DNA of 6,515 nucleotides from Microbacterium sp. (GCA_003248845.1 QFPD01000125.1:1-6515); one strand, 5' to 3'. Shown: positions 1 through 5,556, counted from the first letter of the stretch. Notes: generated from the sequence alone by a model not told the origin. Numbers and translations are program-made.

Positions 1-851
1 ATGAGGCGGTACAGGATGCCGGCGACGAACGCCGCGACGAACCCGTTGGCCGCGACCGCCGAGACGGTGGCCGTGCCGAAGGCGAGGAGCGGCACGATCA
101 GCATGACGTAGCGGACGCCTGCGGCGGAGGCCCATCCGCGCTCCACGGCGAGGCGGGCGAGGAACCCGAAGAGACCGCCGAAGGCCACCCCGACGATGAT
201 CGCGACGAGCGTCGCGGGCACAGCGCCGACGAACGCCAGGACGAACTCGGTGAAATGCTCCTCGAGCTGCGCTTCGGTCGCGGCGTCGATGCTGTCGGCG
301 TTGGCCGCGGCGAGCAGCGTCGGCAGCACGACTGCGGCCGCGAGCGCCATCGCGAACACCGGCGAGACGAGGCCGTCGTTGTAGCCGCTCTCGACGTTGA
401 GGATCTGGCGGATGCGCGGGAGGATCCGCGGCGAGCGCAGGAGTGCGGCGGCAGGCGCGAAGTCGGTCGGCATGACCACGCAGGCGATCACGAGAAGGAC
501 GAACACGTTGAGGTTCGGCAGGATCCAGATGCCGCTCACGACCACCGCGAGGAGAGACAGCGGCAGGGCGATCAGGACGAGCCGAGCGATCGTGCGCCCC
601 TCGCCGCCGAAGACGCCGCCGCGCACCTCGCACGCGTCGACGAACAGGAGCACCGCGAGGATCAGCTCGACGACATGCTCGGCCGACTCGCTCCCAACGG
701 CCTCCGCGAAGCCGTTCACATCGATGAAGACGAGCCCGGCACCGGCGAGAGTGAGCACCGCCGGCCCCGCGACGCCGTAGCGTGCGAAGCGATGCTCGAC
801 GAGCGACCACAGGGCGATGGCGACGAAACCGCAGAGGAAGATCAGCGGCAT
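1..851 (-). CDS. CPA1-family Na+/H+ (cation:proton) antiporter, 3' end outside window
   Basis: This integral membrane antiporter would exchange protons for Na+ or another monovalent cation, serving pH and salt homeostasis. The minus strand gives 283 complete codons with no stop before the window edge. The start is MPLIFLCGFVAIALW, with hydrophobic segments at about residues 1-17, 29-44, 60-75, 89-110, 115-127, 161-183, 202-231 and 248-281. The family's core is visible: a T129-D130 pair (PTDFAP) and, at residues 154-159, E-S-G-Y-N-D, equivalent to the E-S-x-x-N-D of NhaP-type CPA1 proteins. N158-D159 is the probable ion-binding pair. NGFVAAFVAG (269-278) is also typical. The ATG at 851 follows a purine-rich AGGGGAGGA, which supports this start. 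Full-length relatives are about 400 residues or more, so roughly a third is missing beyond base 1. It lies downstream of the VOC remnant on the same strand, 79 bp away. The family is clear; the ion specificity cannot be read from the sequence. Confidence 0.9.
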   Translation of the reverse strand, partial: MPLIFLCGFVAIALWSLVEHRFARYGVAGPAVLTLAGAGLVFIDVNGFAEAVGSESAEHVVELILAVLLFVDACEVRGGVFGGEGRTIARLVLIALPLSLLAVVVSGIWILPNLNVFVLLVIACVVMPTDFAPAAALLRSPRILPRIRQILNVESGYNDGLVSPVFAMALAAAVVLPTLLAAANADSIDAATEAQLEEHFTEFVLAFVGAVPATLVAIIVGVAFGGLFGFLARLAVERGWASAAGVRYVMLIVPLLAFGTATVSAVAANGFVAAFVAGILYRL

Positions 852-930
852 CCGTCCTCCCCTGTGACTCCCCACGGCCGCGGCCGAGGCGACGCGCGCC
901 GCCCGTCGATACTGTACCGGGTGCCCTCCG

Positions 931-1071
931 TCAGCTCGTCGCGGTCGCGATGACCGAGAGGACGTTGCCCGCGGGGTCGCGGAACCAGGCGAGGCTCTCG
1001 CCGTAGAACCGCTCCGCCGCGCCGATGTCATCGACGGAGAAGCCGGAGAAGGCGTTGTGGATCGTGACCAT
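931..1071 (-). pseudogene. VOC (glyoxalase/bleomycin-resistance-like) protein with internal deletion
   Basis: This intact 46-codon frame (ATG at 1071, TGA at 931-933) begins MVTIHNAFSGFSVDDIGAAE and ends with WFRDPAGNVLSVIATATS. The first half matches the opening beta strand and helix of a common actinobacterial VOC subfamily. The second half matches that subfamily's closing strand (usually ...IAWFxDPAGNxLSV). Such proteins are normally about 120-130 residues, so some 75-80 residues appear to be missing, with the junction near residues 25-29 (about 985-999). The deletion is in frame, so a short peptide could still be made. It would lack most of the paired beta-alpha-beta-beta-beta fold and is unlikely to keep the parent activity. 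A GGGAG stretch lies 7 bases before the ATG. The RraA-family gene ends 23 bp upstream on the same strand, suggesting co-transcription. The family is recognised from memory of its conserved ends. Whether this is a fixed deletion or an assembly error is unknown. Confidence 0.8.
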
Positions 1072-1094
1072 CGGACACTCCCGTCCCGCGCGGC

Positions 1095-1565
1095 TCAGCG
1101 CTCCACGAGGATACCGTCCGCGTCTGCCCAGACGTAAGCACCCGGGCGGAAGACGACGCCCCCGATCTCCACGGGGACGTCGACCTCGCCGACGCCGTCC
1201 TTCGCACTCTTGCGCGGGTTCGACCCGAGGGCCTTCACCCCGAGCGGGAGCGCTCCGATCGCCGTACGGTCGCGGACCGCACCGTGCACGATGATCCCGG
1301 CCCAGCCGTTCTCGACGGCGGATGCCGCGATCAGGTCGCCGACGAGGGCCGACTCGAGCGAGCCCCCGCCGTCGACGACGAGGACGGCCCCCTCGCCGGC
1401 CGTCGCGAGCGTCGCCTTGACGAGAGCGTTGTCGCGGTGGCAGCGAACGGTGCGGACCGGGCCGTGGAAGGCGACGTGCCCGCCGATGTCGTGCAGCTGC
1501 AGGGCGAGCGCGTCGAGCTCCTCGCCCCGTTCGTCGTACAGATCGGCCGTCGCGATGGTGGTCAT
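1095..1565 (-). CDS. rraA: RraA-family protein (class II aldolase/decarboxylase-like)
   Basis: This complete protein is 156 aa, normal for the family (about 160). Members form trimers or hexamers in the cytoplasm. E. coli RraA inhibits RNase E, while relatives such as HMG/CHA aldolase cleave 4-hydroxy-4-methyl-2-oxoglutarate or decarboxylate oxaloacetate. Seen here: an N-terminal ATADLYDERG, VLVVDGGGSLESALVGDLIA (62-81), ENGWAGIIVHGAVRDR (85-100), and D77 followed by 20 residues and R98-D99. This D-x20-R-D spacing is the metal- and substrate-binding pattern of the aldolases, whereas E. coli RraA as I recall it has R-Q in place of R-D. An enzymatic role is therefore at least as likely as RNase control. 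The start at ATG 1565 fits the family N-terminus; a GTG at 1574 would add three residues. No Shine-Dalgarno sequence is visible. TAGCGT (1573-1578) lies 7 bases before the ATG, which would suit a leaderless mRNA, but no good -35 accompanies it. The VOC remnant follows 23 bp downstream. Confidence 0.9.
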   Translation of the reverse strand: MTTIATADLYDERGEELDALALQLHDIGGHVAFHGPVRTVRCHRDNALVKATLATAGEGAVLVVDGGGSLESALVGDLIAASAVENGWAGIIVHGAVRDRTAIGALPLGVKALGSNPRKSAKDGVGEVDVPVEIGGVVFRPGAYVWADADGILVER

Positions 1566-1617
1566 GGATGCCACGCTACGCCGGCGGCGCCCGCGCCGCC
1601 GAGGCCCGCAGAGGCGA

Positions 1618-1656
1618 AATCCGGGGATTCTTCCGCGCTCGTGGATTCCGCGGGAA
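1618..1656. repeat. Short inverted and direct repeats in the divergent control region
   Basis: AATCCGGGGATT (1618-1629) is a perfect inverted repeat with 5-bp arms. GGATTC followed by CCGCG recurs with starts 18 bp apart (1625 and 1643). The second copy runs into TTCCGCGGGAA (1646-1656), a nearly palindromic word. They sit between the oppositely transcribed RraA and nitroreductase genes, where regulator sites are expected. Each element is short enough to arise by chance in GC-rich DNA. Confidence 0.35.
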
Positions 1657-1673
1657 CACATCCGCTGTGCATA

Positions 1674-1689
1674 CCGTTGCATGCATCGG
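1674..1689. promoter_or_regulatory. Candidate operator: 16-bp near-perfect palindrome
   Basis: CCGTTGCATGCATCGG is self-complementary except for one base pair (positions 4 and 13), with an 8-bp perfect core TGCATGCA centred between 1681 and 1682. It lies about 83 bp before the nitroreductase ATG and about 109 bp from the RraA start, in the divergent intergenic region. A TACCGT that fits the TANNNT form of an actinobacterial -10 box overlaps its left edge (1672-1677), but no convincing -35 is present. A dimeric regulator controlling the nitroreductase, the RraA gene or both is a reasonable guess. The binding protein is unknown. Confidence 0.4.
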
Positions 1690-1771
1690 GTTCTCCGGAC
1701 GCTCCCGCAGAACACCACTCCAGAACCGGGCCGACGTCGTCCCTCCGCATCCCGACACCCCAGGAGAAGCC

Positions 1772-2338
1772 ATGAGCCCCGCCGTCACCGAAGCCCCCAT
1801 CCTCGACGTTCTCGCCGAGCGCTGGAGCACCCGCATCTTCGACGCCGAGACCCCGATCGACGAGGCCGCGCTCGCGAGCGCGCTGGAGGCCGCACGCTGG
1901 GCGCCGTCGGCCAACAACACGCAGCCGTGGCGCTTCGTCGTCGCGCGCCGGGGCACGACGGAGCACGCGCAGATCGTCGCCGCACTGATGGGCTTCAACC
2001 AGGCATGGGCCGCGGATGCCGCCGCGCTCGTCGTGTTCGCGGCCTCGGCATCGCTCGACGGCAAGCCGCTGCCGTGGGCGGCCTACGACACCGGCCAGGC
2101 CGCCGCCCACTTCACGGTGCAGGCGCACGCGTCGGGTCTGCACACGCACCAGATGGGCGGTTTCGACCGCGCCAAGATCGCCGAGGACTTCGGATTCGGC
2201 GACGACATCGCCGCCGTCACGGTGATGGCCGTCGGTGCTCTCGGCGACGTCGCAACCGCTCCCGAGGCGCTGCGCGAGCGCGAACTGGCCCCGCGCACAC
2301 GTCGCCCCATCGGGGACTCGCTCGTCGTCGACGCCTGA
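1772..2338 (+). CDS. Nitroreductase-family flavoprotein (NAD(P)H-dependent oxidoreductase)
   Basis: This is a complete 188-aa cytoplasmic protein of the FMN-dependent nitroreductase superfamily, typically a homodimer that uses NAD(P)H to reduce nitroaromatics, quinones or related electrophiles. The natural substrate cannot be inferred. Family signatures are present: RWSTRIFD (17-24), whose basic and Ser/Thr residues contact the FMN phosphate; ARWAPSANNTQPWRFVV (41-57), the most conserved flavin-binding stretch; a central AAYDTGQAAAHFTVQAHASGL segment (103-123); a GGF (129-131); and a C-terminal RTRRPIGDSLV (175-185), where an Arg usually binds the flavin phosphate. The start at ATG 1772 is set by AGGAG (1762-1766) with short spacing; the open frame upstream of it is not family-like. 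It is transcribed divergently from the RraA gene across a 206-bp control region and is separated from the molybdenum operon by 80 bp that contain a distinct promoter. Confidence 0.92.
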   Translation: MSPAVTEAPILDVLAERWSTRIFDAETPIDEAALASALEAARWAPSANNTQPWRFVVARRGTTEHAQIVAALMGFNQAWAADAAALVVFAASASLDGKPLPWAAYDTGQAAAHFTVQAHASGLHTHQMGGFDRAKIAEDFGFGDDIAAVTVMAVGALGDVATAPEALRERELAPRTRRPIGDSLVVDA

Positions 2339-2341
2339 GTC

Positions 2342-2355
2342 GCGGTGGGCACCGC
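2342..2355 (+). terminator. Weak hairpin just after the nitroreductase stop
   Basis: GCGGTGGGCACCGC has perfect 6-bp arms around GG, realistically a 5-bp GC-rich stem with a 4-base loop. It begins 3 bases after the stop codon. There is no following T-run, so intrinsic termination would be weak at best. It is the only candidate between the nitroreductase and the next promoter. Confidence 0.25.
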
Positions 2356-2377
2356 CCCGCCGCGCTCGCGTCAAGAG

Positions 2378-2389
2378 ACGACTTGTCGT
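2378..2389. promoter_or_regulatory. Small inverted repeat over the -35 box
   Basis: ACGACTTGTCGT is a perfect inverted repeat with 5-bp arms around TT. It covers the proposed -35 hexamer TTGTCG (2383-2388) and abuts the larger palindrome at 2388-2405. It may be a second binding site for the same or another regulator. It is short, so chance occurrence is possible. Confidence 0.35.
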
Positions 2390-2411
2390 TCCGCAGATGC
2401 GGAACTATCGT
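2383..2411 (+). promoter_or_regulatory. Promoter of the HTH-TOBE/modABC operon, probably leaderless
   Basis: A -35-like TTGTCG (2383-2388) and a -10-like TATCGT (2406-2411) are separated by exactly 17 bp. The -10 ends 7 bases before the GTG at 2419, so the expected transcription start coincides with the first base of the start codon. No Shine-Dalgarno sequence precedes that GTG, which agrees with a leaderless mRNA, a common arrangement in actinobacteria. Geometry and hexamers are seen directly; promoter activity is inferred. Confidence 0.6.
2388..2405. promoter_or_regulatory. Candidate operator: 18-bp inverted repeat in the promoter spacer
   Basis: GTTCCGCAGATGCGGAAC has perfect 8-bp arms around GA and fills the -35/-10 spacer almost exactly (the spacer is 2389-2405). 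A protein bound here would lie on the face of DNA that sigma factor must use, so it could repress by occlusion, or activate by bending the spacer as MerR-type regulators do at long-spacer promoters. This spacer is a normal 17 bp, which favours repression. The gene immediately downstream encodes an HTH-TOBE protein, the obvious candidate ligand. The site does not resemble the AT-rich E. coli ModE box. Confidence 0.6.
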
Positions 2412-2418
2412 CGCTACC

Positions 2419-2832
2419 GTGACGCATTTCCGGATCAGTGAGGCCGCGGCGCTCGTCGGAGTGAGCGACGACACCGTGCGACGGTGGGTCGGTGACGGCA
2501 TCCTCGAGGTCTCGCACGACGCCGCGGGACGCCAGGTCGTCGATGGCGCCCACCTCGCACGGCACGCGCAGCGCCTCGCCTCCGCCGCCGAGGTCGGAGA
2601 CGTCGGCGAGGTACGGCGCAGCGCCCGCAACCGCTTCACCGGGCTCGTCACGAAGATCGACATCGACGGCCTGATGGCGCAGGTCGAGCTGCAGTGCGGC
2701 CCGCACCGCGTCGTCACCCTGATGTCGTCTGAAGCCGCGCGCGACATGCATCTGGAGATCGGCTCGAAAGCGGTTGCCGTCGTCAAGGCGACCATGGTCA
2801 TCCTCGAAACCGAGAAGGACGCCTCCGCATGA
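2419..2832 (+). CDS. HTH-Mop/TOBE molybdate-responsive regulator
   Basis: This 137-aa protein has two parts. Residues 4-50 (RISEAAALVGVSDDTVRRWV and onward, then a GRQVVDGAHLARHA wing-like segment) form a MerR/excisionase-type helix-turn-helix. Residues 69-133 form one Mop/TOBE domain (SARNRFTGLVTKI ... VVTLMSSEAARDMHLEIGSKAVAVVKATMVIL), the fold that binds molybdate or tungstate in ModE, ModC and Mop proteins. It is about half the length of E. coli ModE (winged helix plus two TOBE repeats), so oligomerisation is probably needed to complete a binding site. The GTG start at 2419 is chosen because the domain begins there and a promoter places transcription start at this base. The stop overlaps the modA start as ATGA. 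It probably controls its own operon according to cytoplasmic molybdate. A molybdate-storage role is less likely because of the HTH. Domain calls are strong; the regulatory role is inferred. Confidence 0.88.
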   Translation: MTHFRISEAAALVGVSDDTVRRWVGDGILEVSHDAAGRQVVDGAHLARHAQRLASAAEVGDVGEVRRSARNRFTGLVTKIDIDGLMAQVELQCGPHRVVTLMSSEAARDMHLEIGSKAVAVVKATMVILETEKDASA

Positions 2833-3641
2833 GCGCACTCCGCCGCGCCGTCGCCGTGATGACCGTCGCCGCTGCCCTCTCCCTCGCCGGATGCGCGGCC
2901 GGCAGCAGCGCGGATACGACCGCCTCCCCCGGGGCCGGGACGACGACGAGCCCGGCGCCCGAACTCACCGGGGAGCTCACGGTCTTCGCCGCGGCCTCCC
3001 TGTCGAGCGCCTTCGACGAGCTCGCAACGCAGTTCGCGCAGCTGCACCCGGGCCTCGAGGTGGCACCCATCAGCTACGACGGCTCGTCCGTCCTCGCGAC
3101 GCAGCTGTTGGGCGGTGCGGCCATCGACGTGTTCGCCTCCGCCGACGAGAAGAACATGGCGAAGGTGACGGATGCCGGGCTCGCGTCGGGCGCCACTGCG
3201 TTCGCGACCAACACGCTCGAGATCGCCGTCGCGCCCGGCAACCCCGAGAAGATCTCGTCGCTGCAGAGCCTCACCGCACCGGGCCTCACCGTCGTTCTGT
3301 GCGCCGCCGAGGTGCCGTGCGGTTCGGCCGCGCAGAAGCTGCTCTCCACGGCGGGTGTCGCCCTGACCCCTGCCAGCGAGGAGCAGAACGTGACCGCCGT
3401 CCTCACGAAGGTGAGATCAGGCGAGGCCGATGCGGGCCTCGTCTACCGCACCGACGTGACCGCGGCGGGCGACGCCGTCACGGGCGTCGAGATCGACGGG
3501 GCGGATGCCGCGACGAACGTCTATCCGATCGTCGCGCTCGCAGGCGCCCCGAACCCCGAGGCCGCCCGCGCCTTCGTCGCGTTCGTGCTCTCCGCCGACG
3601 GCCAGAAGGTGCTGAAGAGCTTCGGCTTCGGAGCGCCGTGA
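2829..3641 (+). CDS. modA: ModA, molybdate ABC transporter substrate-binding lipoprotein
   Basis: This 270-aa extracellular binding protein captures molybdate (and usually tungstate) and delivers it to ModBC. The N-terminus is a lipoprotein signal: positive residues R5-R6, a hydrophobic stretch, and the lipobox L19-A20-G21-C22, so the mature protein is anchored through Cys22. A Ser/Thr/Pro/Gly linker (about 23-46) leads to ELTVFAAASLSSAFDEL (49-65). Oxyanion-binding positions expected from E. coli ModA are recognisable: S57 in AAASL, S85/S86 in DGSSV and Y206 in LVYRTDV. Two cysteines, C158 and C164, could form a local disulfide outside the cell. The ATG at 2829 overlaps the upstream stop by 4 bp, with GAGAAGGA 9 bases before it. 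The modB GTG overlaps the end by 4 bp. Family and role are secure; preference for Mo over W cannot be read. Confidence 0.96.
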   Translation: MSALRRAVAVMTVAAALSLAGCAAGSSADTTASPGAGTTTSPAPELTGELTVFAAASLSSAFDELATQFAQLHPGLEVAPISYDGSSVLATQLLGGAAIDVFASADEKNMAKVTDAGLASGATAFATNTLEIAVAPGNPEKISSLQSLTAPGLTVVLCAAEVPCGSAAQKLLSTAGVALTPASEEQNVTAVLTKVRSGEADAGLVYRTDVTAAGDAVTGVEIDGADAATNVYPIVALAGAPNPEAARAFVAFVLSADGQKVLKSFGFGAP

Positions 3642-4444
3642 CCGTCGCGGGGAGGCATCGTCGCCCGCCCGTGTGGCTGCTCGTCCCCGCGGGCATTGCA
3701 ACCCTGCTCCTGGCGATGCCGTTCGTGGCGCTTCTCGTCCGTCTCGACTGGGCGAACGTGCCGTCCGCGATCACCTCGCCCGCCGCGCTGCAGGCGCTCG
3801 TCCTGTCGCTGACGACGGCATCCCTCGCGACCGTCCTGTGTCTCATGCTGGGTGTCCCCCTCGCCCTCGTCATCGCGCGGGCCACGGGCGCCCTCGCCGC
3901 AACGCTGCGCACCCTCACCGCCCTGCCGCTCGTACTGCCGCCACTCGTCGGCGGCATCGCCCTGCTGTCGCTCTTCGGCCGCGCGGGCCTGCTGGGCGGA
4001 GCCCTCGCGCTCGTCGGCATCCGGATCCCGTTCACGACCGTCGCCGTCGTGATCGCCCAGACGTTCGTCGCGCTCCCCTTCCTCGTGATCTCGGTGGAGG
4101 GCGCCCTGCGGACGAACGGCACGGCGCACGAGGCGGTCGCGGCGTCCCTCGGCGCCCACCCGTTCACCGTCTTCCGCCGCGTGACGCTGCCGCTCGTCGC
4201 CCCGGGGCTCGTTGCGGGCACCGTGCTGTGCTTCGCCCGCGCGCTCGGAGAGTTCGGTGCGACGGCCCTGTTCGCCGGCAACGCCCCGGGCATCACCCGG
4301 ACGATGCCGCTCGCGATCTACACCGCGTTCAACGGCGCGGGCGTCGGAGAGGACACCGCGATCGCCCTCTCGCTGCTGCTCATCGTCGTCGCCGTGGCCG
4401 TGCTCGTGCTGATGCGCGGGTGGAAGGCGGACGCGATTCGATGA
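3638..4444 (+). CDS. modB: ModB, molybdate ABC transporter permease
   Basis: This 268-aa inner-membrane permease forms the homodimeric channel for molybdate. Hydrophobic segments lie near residues 12-35, 52-80, 92-112, 118-152, 184-204 and 241-259, consistent with the five or six helices of the family. The cytoplasmic coupling loop that contacts ModC carries the EAA motif, EAVAASLGAHPFTVFRRVTL (165-184) followed by P185. The next stretch, ARALGEFGATALFAGN then PGITRTMPLAIY (200-228), is highly characteristic of ModB and separates it from sulfate permeases. The GTG start at 3638 sits in a GTGA overlap with the modA stop. The frame is open far upstream, but that portion is antiparallel or shadow coding inside modA. 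A weak GGAG lies 4 bases before the start, so translational coupling to modA is likely. The stop overlaps the modC ATG as ATGA. Confidence 0.95.
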   Translation: MTVAGRHRRPPVWLLVPAGIATLLLAMPFVALLVRLDWANVPSAITSPAALQALVLSLTTASLATVLCLMLGVPLALVIARATGALAATLRTLTALPLVLPPLVGGIALLSLFGRAGLLGGALALVGIRIPFTTVAVVIAQTFVALPFLVISVEGALRTNGTAHEAVAASLGAHPFTVFRRVTLPLVAPGLVAGTVLCFARALGEFGATALFAGNAPGITRTMPLAIYTAFNGAGVGEDTAIALSLLLIVVAVAVLVLMRGWKADAIR

Positions 4445-5520
4445 CACTCATCGCCGACATCCGATGCCGCGCCGGCGCGTTCACCCTCGAGGTGGCGCTG
4501 CGCGCCGAGCCCGGCGAGGTCGTCGCCGTGCTCGGGCCCAACGGGTCGGGCAAGTCGACCCTGCTCGGCGCGATCGCGGGGCACCGCCCCGACGCGGTCG
4601 GCACCGTCACGCTGGGCGAACGCGAGATCGATGCGCGCCTGCCCGCCGAAGAACGCCGCATCGGGCTGCTCGGCCAGCGGGCCCTTCTGTTCCCCCACCT
4701 CACCGCCCTCGAGAACGTCGCGTTCGGGCCGCGGGCCCAAGGGGCGTCACGGGTCACCGCCCGCGCGGACGCCCGCAAGCACCTCGCCGCCGTCGGACTC
4801 GAGGATCTCGCGCACCGTCGCCCGCACGAGCTCTCCGGCGGGCAGCAGCAGCGGGTCGCGATCGCCCGCGCCCTTGCCGCCTCCCCCGATGCCTTGCTGC
4901 TCGACGAGCCGTTCGCCGCCCTCGACGCGCTCAGCGCCGCTCACGTGCGCCGGATCGTCGCGGAGCTGCGCGAGCGCGCGGCGATCCCGATCGTCCTCGT
5001 GACCCACGATGCCGTGGATGCGGTCGTGCTCGCGAACCGCACGGTGGTGCTGCGAGACGGTCGGGTGGAGCACGAGGGCGCGACCGCGGAGGTCCTCGGA
5101 CACCCCCGGTCGGCGTTCGTCGCGGCCGTCGCGGGCGTGAACCTCCTCCACGGCACCGGAACCTCGCACGGCACGATCGCGGTGCCGCGCGCCGCCGGGC
5201 GGAGTCTCGAGCTCCGCGGAGGCGGGCAGATGCCCTCCGCCGGTGAGCGCGGATCGGTCGCGTTCGCTCCGGGAGCGGTGCGGGTGCACGCGCTTCCCGC
5301 CGACGGCGGGGAGGCGGAGACGGATGCCCCGAACACGTGGACCGGGACGATCGACCTGATGGAGCCAGCCTCCGGCGGCATCCGTCTGACGACGGCCGAA
5401 ACGCCGGAGATCGCTGTCCTCTGCCCGTCGTCGACCGCCGCAGAGCTCGGCGTCGCGCCGGGCCGCGCTGTCGCGTTCCACGTTCCCGAGGGAGAGGTCT
5501 CCGTCCGCTTCGCCGAGTGA
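4441..5520 (+). CDS. modC: ModC, molybdate ABC transporter ATP-binding protein
   Basis: This 359-aa cytoplasmic ATPase powers uptake through ModB. Nucleotide-binding elements are all intact and in order: Walker A GPNGSGKST (32-40), Q-loop Gln79 in LLGQR, signature LSGGQQQ (131-137), Walker B ALLLDEP (151-157), D-loop (FAALDAL) and switch His189 in LVTHD. The region from about 232 to the end is a regulatory extension. Residues 299-357 (TWTGTIDLMEP ... GRAVAFHVPEGEVSVRF) look like a TOBE/Mop domain, which in ModC homologues can bind molybdate and inhibit transport. Length fits the family (about 350-360). The ATG overlaps the modB stop by 4 bp and has no close strong Shine-Dalgarno sequence, suggesting coupled translation. 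A 36-bp gap separates it from moaA. Confidence 0.96.
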   Translation: MTLIADIRCRAGAFTLEVALRAEPGEVVAVLGPNGSGKSTLLGAIAGHRPDAVGTVTLGEREIDARLPAEERRIGLLGQRALLFPHLTALENVAFGPRAQGASRVTARADARKHLAAVGLEDLAHRRPHELSGGQQQRVAIARALAASPDALLLDEPFAALDALSAAHVRRIVAELRERAAIPIVLVTHDAVDAVVLANRTVVLRDGRVEHEGATAEVLGHPRSAFVAAVAGVNLLHGTGTSHGTIAVPRAAGRSLELRGGGQMPSAGERGSVAFAPGAVRVHALPADGGEAETDAPNTWTGTIDLMEPASGGIRLTTAETPEIAVLCPSSTAAELGVAPGRAVAFHVPEGEVSVRFAE

Positions 5521-5556
5521 GCAGTGCTACCGTTGCCGGACGGAAGGGGGTGGAGG

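Noticed and set aside
852..930. Promoter for the antiporter (TACAGT at 911-916, minus strand)
   Set aside because: The hexamer fits TANNNT, but nothing resembling a -35 lies at 16-18 bp, and the gene could be read from the upstream genes on the same strand.
255..953. Plus-strand open frame of 232 codons over the antiporter
   Set aside because: Low-complexity Arg/Asp/Glu/His composition; the minus strand encodes a clear CPA1 antiporter with multiple membrane segments.
1210..2418. Open plus-strand frame extending upstream of the HTH-TOBE protein
   Set aside because: The upstream part is Arg/Pro-rich, antisense to the RraA gene and out of frame with the nitroreductase. Only the segment from GTG 2419 has domain content, and a promoter ends just before it.
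2339..2418. Molybdenum-cofactor riboswitch or ModE box upstream of the mod genes
   Set aside because: The gap is only 80 bp, the proposed transcript has no leader, and the palindrome is GC-rich, unlike the TATA-containing ModE site.
3478..4447. Long minus-strand open frames (up to 308 codons) opposite modA and modB
   Set aside because: They are rich in Arg, Gly, Glu, Asp and Ala with no recognisable domain, as expected for the opposite strand of GC-rich genes; the plus-strand frames encode clear ModA and ModB.
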